Of a DNA stretch of 64,000 nucleotides, positions 28,280 to 36,341 are shown piece after piece; positions within the stretch are counted from its first letter, which is position 1, and the number at the start of each line of letters is the position of its first letter. The notes under the pieces are model-generated. The model ran no database searches, was not told the DNA's origin, and worked only from the letters and a program-made list of their open reading frames with translations. The stretch is from NCBI GenBank assembly GCA_934541115.1, contig CAKTDF010000002.1, forward strand, positions 62,001 through 126,000. Direction: 5' to 3'. Source of the stretch: an uncultured Eubacteriales bacterium (GTDB lineage: Bacteria > Bacillota > Clostridia > Oscillospirales > Acutalibacteraceae). The position numbers and the translations under genes were made by a program.

Positions 28280-29191
28280 TTAATTGTCTATTAGCAATTC
28301 GACTTTTATGCAATCAATATGTTTTTTCATAGAGTTTAACAGTAATTTTTTGTTTGAGTCTGAAAGCTCGGCAAGAGGCAACCGGCAACCTCCCGCATCA
28401 ATTCCGACAAGCCTCAGCGCCGCCTTTACAGGAATGGGGTTGATATCAATAAATAGATTCTCAATAAAATCCATAGCGTCTTTTTGCATTGAGGCACATT
28501 TTTCACAGTCACCGATAATTCCGGCAACAGTCATATCATGCGTGTACTTTGGCATTACGTTTGCAAGCACGGAAATGACGCCTTTGCAGCCAAGCGAAGC
28601 AGCAACAGAAATCAAGTCATCATTGCCAACATAAAAGTCAAGTCTGTCTTCACAAAGAACAAGTGATTTTATCAGCTTTGAAATGTTAGTATCCGCTTCC
28701 TTCACAGCCGTAATGTTCTCATGCATTGAAAGCTTTTTGTAAGTTTCAGGGAGAATATTCATTCCTGTTCTTGACGGAACATTATAAACAATTATCGGCT
28801 TTGAAAGCTTTTCTGCAAGAGTATAATAGTGTTCAACAAGCCCTTCTTGTGAAGTTTTGTTGTAATACGGAGTAACCATCAGATGGGCGTCTGCTCCGCA
28901 TCTTTCAGCCTCACGTGCAACGTCGAGTGTAAAAGAAGTGCTGTTGCTGCCGGTTGAACAAATGAGTGGAACACGTCTTTTGATTACACTGTCCGCGACC
29001 GAAAACAGCTTCAGTCTTTCTTCAACAGTGAGCGTTGAGCCTTCACCTGTAGTTCCGCAAACAACAACAGCATCTGTTTTGTTTGAAATTTGAATCTCTA
29101 TCAGTTTTTTAAACAACTCATAATTGATTTTGCCTTCCTTATCAAACGGCGTCACAAGCGCAACGCCGCTGCCGATAAAGATGGGAGTCAT
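28280..29191 (-). CDS. dapA: 4-hydroxy-tetrahydrodipicolinate synthase
   Basis: This 303-residue TIM-barrel aldolase condenses pyruvate with aspartate semialdehyde, the first committed step to DAP and lysine and, in spore formers, to dipicolinate. Visible motifs are GTTGEGSTL, the catalytic Tyr in YNVPSRTGMN and the Schiff-base Lys in AVKEAD. ATG 29191 follows GGAGG; an upstream TTG would add six residues inside the SD. It lies 18 bp after asd, which makes its substrate. Confidence 0.95.
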   Translation of the reverse strand: MTPIFIGSGVALVTPFDKEGKINYELFKKLIEIQISNKTDAVVVCGTTGEGSTLTVEERLKLFSVADSVIKRRVPLICSTGSNSTSFTLDVAREAERCGADAHLMVTPYYNKTSQEGLVEHYYTLAEKLSKPIIVYNVPSRTGMNILPETYKKLSMHENITAVKEADTNISKLIKSLVLCEDRLDFYVGNDDLISVAASLGCKGVISVLANVMPKYTHDMTVAGIIGDCEKCASMQKDAMDFIENLFIDINPIPVKAALRLVGIDAGGCRLPLAELSDSNKKLLLNSMKKHIDCIKVELLIDN

Positions 29192-29209
29192 CCGAAAAAC
29201 TACCTCCAA

Positions 29210-30298
29210 TCAGTCAATATAACCCTCGGCACAAAGCAACTCGGCAAGAAGAACTCCTCCGCCTGCCGCACCACGAAGAGTATTGTGTGAAAGACAAACA
29301 AACTTATAATCATACTGTGAATCTTCACGGAGTCTGCCGATCGAGACCGCCATTCCACCCTCAAGATTCCTTTGCAGCTTTGTCTGTGGCATATTATCCT
29401 CAGTAAAGTAATGCAGAAACTGTTTTGGTGCACTTGGAAGATTAAGCTGCTGTGCTCTGCCGGAAAAGCTGTTCCAGCACTCAATAATTTCATCTTTACT
29501 CGGTTTTTTACCATCTTCAAAACGCATGAAAACAGCACCCATATGACCGTCCGAAACAGGAACGCGGATACACTGAGCGGTAAAAGCAGGGGAGGAGGCG
29601 TTTACAATTTTTCCGTTTTCAACCGTACCCCAAATTTTAAGTGGTTCCTGCTCGCTTTTTTCTTCTTCACCACCGATAAACGGAATAACGTTGTCAATCA
29701 TTTCAGGCCATGTTTCAAATGTTTTTCCGGCACCGGAAATTGCTTGGTATGTGCAAACAAGAACTTCTTTGACACCGTATTTTTTATCAAGAGGGTAAAT
29801 AGCGGGAACATAGCTTTGAAGAGAACAGTTCGATTTGACCGCAACAAAGCCGCGTTTTGTTCCGAGTCTCTTTTTTTGCGCATCAATAACCTTGATGTGA
29901 TCCGCGTTGATTTCCGGAATTACCATCGGCACATCCGGAGTTCCTCTGTGAGCACTATTGTTTGAAATTACAGGACACTCAGCTTTTGCGTATGCTTCTT
30001 CAAGGGCGCGAATCTCTTCTTTTTTCATGTCAACCGCGCAGAAAACAAAGTCAACGCATGAAGCTATTTTTTCAATATCTGCTGTGGCGTCCATGACAAC
30101 AAGCTCTGCAATGTTGGCAGGAATGTCGCAATCAAACGCCCACTTTGAGCCGACAGCCTCTTTATAACTTTTTCCTGCAGAACGGGGACTTGCAGCAACA
30201 ACCTTGACATTGAACCATGGATGATCGGCAAGAAGCAATGCAAATCGCTGACCGACCATACCGGTGGCACCAATAATTCCCACATTGTATTTTTTCAT
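29210..30298 (-). CDS. asd: Aspartate-semialdehyde dehydrogenase
   Basis: This 362-residue enzyme reduces aspartyl phosphate to aspartate semialdehyde. It has the NADP-binding GATGMVGQRF near the N-terminus, NNSAHRGTPDVPMV, and the active-site Cys in KSNCSLQ. The subclass is the longer type found in archaea, fungi and some Firmicutes. ATG 30298 is chosen because GAGGTG lies upstream; the frame stays open 21 codons further. It forms an operon with dapA driven by a promoter that overlaps a perfect palindrome. Confidence 0.94.
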   Translation of the reverse strand: MKKYNVGIIGATGMVGQRFALLLADHPWFNVKVVAASPRSAGKSYKEAVGSKWAFDCDIPANIAELVVMDATADIEKIASCVDFVFCAVDMKKEEIRALEEAYAKAECPVISNNSAHRGTPDVPMVIPEINADHIKVIDAQKKRLGTKRGFVAVKSNCSLQSYVPAIYPLDKKYGVKEVLVCTYQAISGAGKTFETWPEMIDNVIPFIGGEEEKSEQEPLKIWGTVENGKIVNASSPAFTAQCIRVPVSDGHMGAVFMRFEDGKKPSKDEIIECWNSFSGRAQQLNLPSAPKQFLHYFTEDNMPQTKLQRNLEGGMAVSIGRLREDSQYDYKFVCLSHNTLRGAAGGGVLLAELLCAEGYID

Positions 30299-30383
30299 AA
30301 AACACACCTCATTTTTTAAAGTATTTTGGCGTAAACTGTTGCTAAAAACAGCAAATTGCACTATAATTATTGAGTTGTTTTAT

Positions 30384-30412
30384 ATGATATCACGATTTTT
30401 AATTTACGTCAA
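30384..30412 (-). promoter_or_regulatory. Promoter of asd-dapA
   Basis: On the minus strand, TTGACG (30412-30407) is followed after 17 bp by TATCAT (30389-30384). The -35 lies in one half of the palindrome at 30408-30427. Confidence 0.65.
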
Positions 30413-30427
30413 TTGTATACAATTGAC
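30408..30427. promoter_or_regulatory. Perfect 20-bp palindrome, putative operator
   Basis: GTCAATTGTATACAATTGAC is identical to its reverse complement. It sits between the divergent asd and queA genes and covers the asd -35 box, so a dimeric regulator binding here would block asd-dapA. No regulator gene is adjacent. Confidence 0.55.
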
Positions 30428-30449
30428 AAAGAGAGCTGAGGTGAAGTTA

Positions 30450-31472
30450 ATGAAAACGTCTGATTTTTACTATGACCTTCCAAAAGAGTTGATTGCCCAG
30501 CACCCTGCCGAAAAACGCGATAATTCACGCCTAATGGTCATAGGCAGAAAAGACGGAAAAATCAAGCATAAGCATTTCTACGATATTGTTGACGAGCTTG
30601 AAAGCGGAGATTGCCTTGTGCTCAACAATACCCGTGTATTACCGGCAAGAATTTACGGCGTTAAAGAAGAAACTGGCGCTCATGTTGAATTTCTCCTCCT
30701 TGTGAACAAAGGTGAAGATGTTTGGGAAGTGATTGCCGGACCCGGAAAACGCGCGAAAACCGGGGCGCGTTTTTCCTTTGGAGAAAGGCTTTCATGTGAG
30801 GTTATTGACGTTCTTGAAAATGGCAACCGAATTGTCAAATTCTTTTATGACGGGAATTTTTATGCAATTCTTGACGAGGTTGGGCAGATGCCATTGCCGC
30901 CGTATATTACGGAAAAGCTCGAAGATCAATCTCGCTATCAAACCGTATACAGCGAAAAGCTCGGTTCTGCTGCGGCACCCACTGCGGGCTTGCATTTTAC
31001 AGAGGAACTGCTTGAAAAAATCCGCCAAAAAGGCGTTAAAATTGCTTATGTAACGCTACATGTCGGACTCGGAACATTCAGACCGGTCAACGTTTCCGAT
31101 ATCTCAGAGCATACTATGCACAGTGAACACTATTGGTTACCTAAGGAAACTGCCGAACTGATAAATGAAACAAAAAAGAGCGGACACAGGGTGATTGCCG
31201 TAGGAACAACCAGCTGCCGCACACTTGAATCGGTTGCAACCTTTAATGGCAGAATCGAGGAGAGCGAAGGCTGGACAGACATATTTATCTATCCCGGTTA
31301 TGAATTCAAGTGTATTGACGGCCTCATCACGAACTTCCATTTGCCCGAAAGCACACTGATTATGCTCGTCAGTGCTTTCTGCGGTTATGATAATACTATG
31401 AACTTCTATAAAACCGCGGTTAATGAGCGTTATCGCTTTTTTTCATTTGGCGATGCATGTTTTTTAGCATAA
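30450..31472 (+). CDS. queA: S-adenosylmethionine:tRNA ribosyltransferase-isomerase
   Basis: This 340-residue enzyme transfers and isomerises the ribosyl of SAM onto preQ1 in tRNA, giving epoxyqueuosine. Motifs visible are the FYYDLPKELIAQHPAEKRDNSRLM opening (in part), NNTRVLPAR, AAPTAGLHFT, HVGLGTFRPV and YPGYEFK. ATG 30450 is preceded by GAGGTGA; the long upstream open frame crosses the divergent promoter region and is not coding. It is followed by tgt, which acts immediately before it in the same pathway. Confidence 0.95.
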   Translation: MKTSDFYYDLPKELIAQHPAEKRDNSRLMVIGRKDGKIKHKHFYDIVDELESGDCLVLNNTRVLPARIYGVKEETGAHVEFLLLVNKGEDVWEVIAGPGKRAKTGARFSFGERLSCEVIDVLENGNRIVKFFYDGNFYAILDEVGQMPLPPYITEKLEDQSRYQTVYSEKLGSAAAPTAGLHFTEELLEKIRQKGVKIAYVTLHVGLGTFRPVNVSDISEHTMHSEHYWLPKETAELINETKKSGHRVIAVGTTSCRTLESVATFNGRIEESEGWTDIFIYPGYEFKCIDGLITNFHLPESTLIMLVSAFCGYDNTMNFYKTAVNERYRFFSFGDACFLA

Positions 31473-31495
31473 AATTGCAACCGAAAGGAAACAAA

Positions 31496-32626
31496 ATGTA
31501 TAAACTGATTAAAACAAGCAACAATGCAAGGCGTGGAGAGTTTATAACCGTCCACGGAACTGTTCAGACTCCGGCGTTCATGAACGTTGCAACCTGCGGC
31601 GCAATAAAGGGCGCACTTTCTGCGCTTGACCTTAAAGAGCTAAAGTGCCAGGTAATGCTTTCAAACACATATCATCTCCACGTGAGACCGGGAGATGCAC
31701 TTGTCAGAGAGATGAGTGGACTGCATGAATTTACCCGATGGGACGGTCCGATTCTCACCGACAGCGGCGGTTTTCAAGTATTTTCGCTTGCCGGACTCAG
31801 AAAGATTACTGAAGAAGGAGTAACTTTTTCCTCTCACGTTGACGGACGAAGAATTTTCATGGGACCGGAAGAAAGCATGACGATCCAATCAAACCTCGGT
31901 TCAACGATAGCAATGGCGTTCGATGAGTGCGTTGAAAATCCTGCCGAATATGAGTACGCAAAGCAATCCTGCGAACGCACGGTTCGATGGCTAAAACGCT
32001 GCAAAGCAAAAATGCAGGAGCTTAATGCAAAACCTGACACAATCAACCCCAATCAACTGCTTTTTGGAATTAACCAAGGTTGTACTTTTGAAGATCTCAG
32101 AATTGAAAATATGAAGCAGATTGCCGAGCTTGACCTTGACGGCTACGCAATCGGCGGTTTGGCAGTAGGAGAGCCGAAAGAGGAAATGTACCGAATTATT
32201 TCGGCTGTAGAACCCTATATGCCAAAAGACAAGATTCGTTACCTGATGGGTGTCGGTACTCCGGGGAATATTATTGAAGCAGTCAGCAGAGGCATTGATT
32301 TGTTTGACTGTGTAATGCCGAGCCGCAATGCGCGTCACGGTCATTTGTTTACTCACCGTGGAATTATCAATATCAACAACGCAAAGTATGAAAAAGACTC
32401 GCAACCGATTGATCTTGAATGTGACTGCCCAACATGTAAAAACTTTTCGCGTGCGTATATAAGACATCTTTTTAAATGCAAAGAGATGCTTGCGATGCGT
32501 CTTTGTGTTATGCATAATCTGTATTTTTATAACAGTCTGCTGGAAAGAATCAGATTTGAACTTGATAATGACACTTTTGATGATTTCAGGAAGAAATATG
32601 TTGACTTGCTTGATACACGAATATGA
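31496..32626 (+). CDS. tgt: tRNA-guanine transglycosylase
   Basis: This 376-residue enzyme exchanges G34 for preQ1 in GU(N)-anticodon tRNAs. It has the catalytic Asp regions TDSGGFQVFSL and DLFDCVMPSRNARHG, and the zinc site CDCPTC with the later His of YIRHLF. ATG 31496 follows GAAAGGAA; the frame is open 13 codons further, overlapping queA. It forms an operon with queA. Confidence 0.95.
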   Translation: MYKLIKTSNNARRGEFITVHGTVQTPAFMNVATCGAIKGALSALDLKELKCQVMLSNTYHLHVRPGDALVREMSGLHEFTRWDGPILTDSGGFQVFSLAGLRKITEEGVTFSSHVDGRRIFMGPEESMTIQSNLGSTIAMAFDECVENPAEYEYAKQSCERTVRWLKRCKAKMQELNAKPDTINPNQLLFGINQGCTFEDLRIENMKQIAELDLDGYAIGGLAVGEPKEEMYRIISAVEPYMPKDKIRYLMGVGTPGNIIEAVSRGIDLFDCVMPSRNARHGHLFTHRGIININNAKYEKDSQPIDLECDCPTCKNFSRAYIRHLFKCKEMLAMRLCVMHNLYFYNSLLERIRFELDNDTFDDFRKKYVDLLDTRI

Positions 32627-32683
32627 TTTGAAACGTTTTTTCAGACTTTTTATTTAAAAATGACGAAAATCTTTAAATATCTC

Positions 32684-32712
32684 TTGCATTGATGGTCAAA
32701 AAAATGTATAAT
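32684..32712 (+). promoter_or_regulatory. Promoter of yajC
   Basis: TTGCAT (32684-32689), a 17-bp spacer and perfect TATAAT (32707-32712) lie 31 bp before the yajC ATG. Confidence 0.65.
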
Positions 32713-32743
32713 GACCCTATTATGTTTGTTGGAGGAAGCAAAA

Positions 32744-33148
32744 ATGTATTTTAATTTATTAGAGCAGACCACCGCCGCCGCAGGCAGCTCAAGCAAAATG
32801 CTCATTCTTCTTATCGGTATGTTCGCAGTGATGTATTTTGTAGTCATGCGTCCGCAGAAGAAAAGACAAAAAGAAGAACAGGAAATGCGCAACGCTGTTG
32901 AAATCGGTGATGAAATCACAACTATCGGCGGCATTTGCGGTCGTGTTGTAACCGTTAAGGAGAATCATCTCATTATTGAAACCGGTGCCGACAGAAACAG
33001 AATGCAGATCACACGTTGGGCCATTCAATCCAATGACACCGCCAATGAAAGACTTGCCGCAGAAAAAGCTGCTGCAAAGGAAGCCGCTGAAAAGGCAAAG
33101 GCTGAAAAGAAGGCTGCAAAAGGCAAAAAGAAAGAAAAGGAAGACTAA
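32744..33148 (+). CDS. yajC: Preprotein translocase accessory subunit YajC
   Basis: This 134-residue protein has a single N-terminal TM helix (about 15-35), the family motif VVMRPQKKRQKEE at its cytosolic edge, and the small domain IGDEITTIGGICGRVV. The C-terminal third is an Ala/Lys/Glu-rich helix. YajC associates with SecDF/SecYEG. The ATG at 32744 follows GGAGG; an upstream in-frame ATG would put the SD inside the gene. Its place after tgt is conserved. Confidence 0.92.
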   Translation: MYFNLLEQTTAAAGSSSKMLILLIGMFAVMYFVVMRPQKKRQKEEQEMRNAVEIGDEITTIGGICGRVVTVKENHLIIETGADRNRMQITRWAIQSNDTANERLAAEKAAAKEAAEKAKAEKKAAKGKKKEKED

Positions 33149-33172
33149 TTTTCTTTCTTCGGCATAATGAAC

Positions 33173-33220
33173 AAAACCTCCTCATATTCTTTAACATAAA
33201 GGATATGAGGAGGAGTTTTT
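33173..33220 (+). terminator. Terminator hairpin that contains the next gene's Shine-Dalgarno
   Basis: An 11-bp perfect stem (CCTCCTCATAT/ATATGAGGAGG) is followed by AGTTTTT and directly by the ATG at 33221. The 3' arm is itself the SD (GAGGAGG) of the downstream gene, so folding would both end yajC transcripts and hide that SD. Confidence 0.7.
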
Positions 33221-33649
33221 ATGTCCGCTCCAAAGATGAAACGGGACAAAAGATCGGAAAGGCTCAGCATACCTGTACAAACTTTTATTAAGACGCAAAT
33301 ACTTGCTGTGATAATATACCCAGGTATTTTTATGGCAATCAGCATAGCTTCGCTATCTGCTGATTTACCAAAAAAATATATGTTTTATGTCACTGTGCTT
33401 TCGTTTGCAGCGGGCTCATTTATCTGTGCGACCTTCGCCGGGAACAAATTGCATAAAAACGGCATGGTTACAGGTCTGTTATTCTGTCTGCCGTTTAATA
33501 CTCTTGTTATACTTATTTCGGCAATTGCCAATTCGTTTAAAGTTGATTTGACCGCGGCTGTAGCGTATTTTATACTTATTGTTTCATCAATGCTTGGCGG
33601 CATTATCTCAGTAAACACAAAGACAAGACCAAAAATTAAAGTAAAATAA
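33221..33649 (+). CDS. TIGR04086-family membrane protein
   Basis: This 142-residue protein has a basic N-terminus followed by four hydrophobic helices (about 25-45, 55-75, 85-105, 110-130) and a basic tail. Length, topology and its position after yajC match the TIGR04086 family of Firmicutes membrane proteins, whose function is unknown. The peptide-maturase genes (scfA/scfB) that often follow this gene in clostridia are absent. Its SD lies in the 3' arm of the preceding hairpin. Confidence 0.75.
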   Translation: MSAPKMKRDKRSERLSIPVQTFIKTQILAVIIYPGIFMAISIASLSADLPKKYMFYVTVLSFAAGSFICATFAGNKLHKNGMVTGLLFCLPFNTLVILISAIANSFKVDLTAAVAYFILIVSSMLGGIISVNTKTRPKIKVK

Positions 33650-33666
33650 TAAAAGGGGACAGGAGA

Positions 33667-34299
33667 ATGAAAATAAATGCTGTGTTTTTAAAAAAGCAGA
33701 AAACCGGTCATATAAGAGTTCGTGCAGGTGAAGCGGACAGAAGTCTACTGACTGTTTTCTCCGTAATAATCTTATCAATGCTATGCGGTGCACTTGCATA
33801 CAGTCTGAATAAAAATGCTTTCAGTGGAGAGTTATGGAATGCCTTCGTTTCATATATGACGAACAAGAACGGGAAAAGCCTCATTGAGTTGTTCTCAGGG
33901 CTTTACATCATTGATTTGTTTACTCTGCTGCTTCTCACAATTTTCGGCACAGCATCTTTTGGCTTCGCTCCTGCAATAGCAACTATAATTTTTAGGACAA
34001 CAGGAATCGGAACAATAGGCTCATATCTGTTTTCCAATTACACATTTGTCGGACTAAAGTATTTTTATCTAATAATTCTACCGGGTAAGATTTTTCTTTT
34101 TTTTGGTCTTATGCTTGCAGCGCAAAATTGCCTTCAAACCGGTAAAAAGATAAAATTGATTGTTGGCGGCAAAACCAGTGACAGTGTTGATAAAAAACTG
34201 TTCCTCTTTCGCAATACCGTCAGCGCAATAATATTTGCTTTATCGGCACTTACAGATGCATTGCTTATGTACTGTGCATCTAGTAGTTTTAATTTTTAG
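33667..34299 (+). CDS. SpoIIM-like membrane protein
   Basis: This 210-residue protein has five or so hydrophobic segments, with long loops around residues 55-85 and 160-180. The gross plan fits stage II sporulation protein M, part of the peptidoglycan-degrading machinery of engulfment. Being next to a xerD-type gene also fits, since spoIIM and xerD are neighbours in Bacillus. No single motif is diagnostic, so this rests on topology and context. GGGGACAGGAG precedes the ATG. Its end overlaps the convergent recombinase gene by 11 bp. Confidence 0.6.
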   Translation: MKINAVFLKKQKTGHIRVRAGEADRSLLTVFSVIILSMLCGALAYSLNKNAFSGELWNAFVSYMTNKNGKSLIELFSGLYIIDLFTLLLLTIFGTASFGFAPAIATIIFRTTGIGTIGSYLFSNYTFVGLKYFYLIILPGKIFLFFGLMLAAQNCLQTGKKIKLIVGGKTSDSVDKKLFLFRNTVSAIIFALSALTDALLMYCASSSFNF

Positions 34300-35272
34300 T
34301 TTTTTTATTCAGCGGGTTGCTTTCAATCGCTGACCTGAGCCGTTTATCATCAACATGTGTATAGATTTCGGTTGTTGAAAGGTTTTCATGTCCAAGCATC
34401 TCTTTGAGAACAAGAACATCGACGCCACCGTGCTGATAAAGAAGAGTTGCAGCAGTATGCCTTAGCTTATGAACCGAATAGTGCTGACCGTTAAGACCAA
34501 TTTTTTCGAGATAATGATATACCATAAGTTGAACAGCCTGACGACCGATTCGTTTGTTAAGTCTACTAATAAACAAAGCATTTCTTGCGTCACCTTTAAG
34601 CCCATCCACAGGTCGAACGGTAAGATAAGATTTCAGCGCATCAACACATGCATCGTTCAGGTAAAGTCTGCGCTGTTTGCTGCCCTTGCCGATTACAGTA
34701 ATAGTTCTCTCGTCGAAGTTTATATCATTTAAATTCAAATTGACAAGCTCGGAAAGGCGAAAACCACAGTTTAAAAACAGCATAAGTATACAGTAATCCC
34801 GAACCCTGTTTGGTCCTTCAACAGAATCAAGCAGGGCAATGCTTTGTTCAAGTGTTAAATAACGAGGAAGACGCTTTTTTTCTGCCATGATCTGAAGTTG
34901 TGAAACAGGATTTGACGGAATGTATTTCATATTATCAGCAATATATTTAAAAAAACTTCTTATAGAAGATGATTTTCTTTTTCTTGTCGCTGGGCTGTTA
35001 CCTCTTTCTTGTGCACAATAAGTTAAAAACGAATAAATATCTTTAATTGTTATGTTCGCAAGAAATTCATCATCGATAAAAGACAAATCAAAATCTTTAC
35101 CCAAATCATCAAGAGAAAGTCCTTGCTTTTCGGCAACAATATATTCCAACAGCAGACGAAGATCTCGGGCATAACCGTTGACAGTAAGCTGCGACGAATT
35201 TTTAACAACAAGAATATGGTGCAAAAATTCATTTACACGTTCCGGAAGAAGTCTTGGATCATAGTTTTTCAT
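34289..35272 (-). CDS. xerD: Tyrosine recombinase of the XerC/XerD family
   Basis: This 327-residue recombinase has an N-terminal SAM-like core-binding domain (about 10-120) and a C-terminal catalytic domain. The catalytic residues are present: Arg in CGFRLSEL, HKLRHTAA with His and Arg, His in LGHENLSTT, and the nucleophile Tyr in EIYTHV. Xer enzymes resolve chromosome dimers at dif. The gene lies outside the prophage repeat, about 300 bp from it, reads away from the prophage, and neighbours a SpoIIM-like gene as in Bacillus. I therefore take it as chromosomal and a likely provider of prophage integration activity. Confidence 0.88.
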   Translation of the reverse strand: MKNYDPRLLPERVNEFLHHILVVKNSSQLTVNGYARDLRLLLEYIVAEKQGLSLDDLGKDFDLSFIDDEFLANITIKDIYSFLTYCAQERGNSPATRKRKSSSIRSFFKYIADNMKYIPSNPVSQLQIMAEKKRLPRYLTLEQSIALLDSVEGPNRVRDYCILMLFLNCGFRLSELVNLNLNDINFDERTITVIGKGSKQRRLYLNDACVDALKSYLTVRPVDGLKGDARNALFISRLNKRIGRQAVQLMVYHYLEKIGLNGQHYSVHKLRHTAATLLYQHGGVDVLVLKEMLGHENLSTTEIYTHVDDKRLRSAIESNPLNKKTKN

Positions 35273-35333
35273 AAAATCACTGTCCTTACGTGAAACTGTT
35301 TCATAAACACCTTTATAAGAAAGTTATGTCTGA

Positions 35334-35362
35334 ATTATAATACAAATCCACGAATAAATCAA
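35334..35362 (-). promoter_or_regulatory. Promoter of the xer gene
   Basis: On the minus strand, TTGATT (35362-35357) and a perfect TATAAT (35339-35334) are separated by 17 bp, about 62 bp before the start codon. Confidence 0.65.
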
Positions 35363-35572
35363 TCCGAAGGATACGTTTTAAGTAACGAGTAAGCACGTCT
35401 TATTTAATTAGAAAAGCAGAAATCATAAAGGTTGTGCGTGACATTTACATTAGTAATTTATGTTTATAAAATTATGTTTTTGAAAAGGCTTTTTAGATGA
35501 ACAGTAGAATCGCATTTAATCTTTTGACACAAGGATAGCTTATTATGTTTTGGAAACGCGAATACTATAAAA

Positions 35573-35628
35573 ACTCTGATTTGTGAACATTATACAAAAA
35601 AAATCCCTCCAACTATACAAAACAGTTA
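35573..35628 (+). repeat. Left attachment site (attL)
   Basis: A 56-bp sequence is repeated at 43625-43680 with four mismatches, all outside the first 28 bp. The 28-bp core starts ACTCTGATTTG and ends TTATACAAAAA, the length of a Xer dif site (11+6+11). To its right, AACTATACAAAACAGTTA also matches attR but the hairpin it starts there is not completed here. Confidence 0.85.
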
Positions 35629-35666
35629 CAAATAAGAAATATAGCATTGCCAAATTAGACAAATAG

Positions 35667-35683
35667 TCACGGTTAAAGCCGTG
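35667..35683. terminator. Short hairpin at the 3' end of the repressor gene
   Basis: CACGG/CCGTG stem with a TTAAAG loop, followed on the plus strand by GCTATTTTAATTTT. It adjoins the repressor's stop codon. A weak terminator. Confidence 0.35.
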
Positions 35684-35684
35684 G

Positions 35685-35903
35685 CTATTTTAATTTTCTC
35701 GGAGTATCAATAAAGCCGAGAATATAGTCAGCGGAGACATTGTAATAGCGGCAAAGGGTGATTAAATGTTCGATTGGTAGTGGTCTAATTCCTCTCTCAT
35801 ACTTGCTGTAGTATGATTGTTCAGTTTTTAATATCATAGCTAAATCTTTTTGTGTGAGGTCGTGATCTTCTCTCAAAGCCCTTATTCTTTGTGCATATTT
35901 CAT
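35685..35903 (-). CDS. Xre-family repressor of the prophage
   Basis: This 72-residue protein is a single helix-turn-helix domain of the Cro/CI type, with the pattern LREDHDLTQKDLAMILKTEQSYYSKYERGIRPLP. ATG 35903 follows AAGGAGTG; upstream in-frame starts would put the SD inside the gene. It is transcribed away from the phage genes, and the space between it and the first phage gene holds two related palindromes around a promoter. It is therefore likely the lysogenic repressor. It is small, with no obvious second domain, so inactivation probably does not rely on autoproteolysis. Confidence 0.82.
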   Translation of the reverse strand: MKYAQRIRALREDHDLTQKDLAMILKTEQSYYSKYERGIRPLPIEHLITLCRYYNVSADYILGFIDTPRKLK

Positions 35904-35946
35904 AGTGTGAATCACTCCTTTGTATTGCATATTTAACAATTTTATC

Positions 35947-36021
35947 ATAGGTTACTTATAACCTATTGACTTTTGGTCACTTGTGCCCTAAAATATGATT
36001 CATAGGTTATATATGACCTAT
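35947..36021 (+). promoter_or_regulatory. Early phage promoter between two repressor operators
   Basis: Operator 1 (35947-35966) reads ATAGGTTA-CTTA-TAACCTAT; operator 2 (36002-36021) reads ATAGGTTA-TATA-TGACCTAT. Between them are TTGACT (35966-35971), a 17-bp spacer and TAAAAT (35989-35994). Operator 1 abuts the -35 and operator 2 starts 8 bp after the -10, so a dimer bound to both would silence the phage operon. Confidence 0.75.
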
Positions 36022-36058
36022 TCCAAAATCCTACGAAAAACGAAAGGAGCAAAAAGAA

Positions 36059-36325
36059 ATGTTTGAATTGGTAGGTATTCAGAGTGTAGATTTCAAGGAC
36101 AAGGACGGAAACGTGGTCAGAGGAACAAAGGTATATTTTGTTTGTGACCCAGACCCGGACGTGAAAGCAAGAGGATTTCTCGGACAGAAAGCGGATTCGC
36201 ACTTTTTCCGAGAGGGTTCAAATCTTCCGAGTTCAATGACCTGCGGAAAGTTCTACGACTTCATTGTTTCGTATACCGGAGGAAGATATCCAAAGGTGCT
36301 CGGAATGCGTGAAGTAAAATCTTAA
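36059..36325 (+). CDS. Small phage protein, possible ssDNA-binding protein
   Basis: An 88-residue protein is the first gene of the rightward phage operon, with GAAAGGAG SD. It alternates short hydrophobic and charged stretches (VGIQSVDFKDKDGNVVRG, KVYFVCD, KFYDFIVSYTG), consistent with a small beta-barrel, and has no membrane segment. Filamentous phages encode an OB-fold ssDNA-binding protein (pV-like) of about this size near this position. That role is an inference from size, predicted strand content and place; I see no diagnostic motif. Confidence 0.5.
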   Translation: MFELVGIQSVDFKDKDGNVVRGTKVYFVCDPDPDVKARGFLGQKADSHFFREGSNLPSSMTCGKFYDFIVSYTGGRYPKVLGMREVKS

Positions 36326-36341
36326 AAAAGGAGCGGTAACC

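Noticed and set aside
29372..29965. A 197-codon plus-strand open frame
   Set aside because: It is antisense to asd, whose motifs and start are secure.
34289..35272. The tyrosine recombinase as the prophage's own integrase
   Set aside because: It lies outside both att repeats, is beside a SpoIIM-like gene as in other Firmicutes, and resembles chromosomal Xer. It may still serve the phage.
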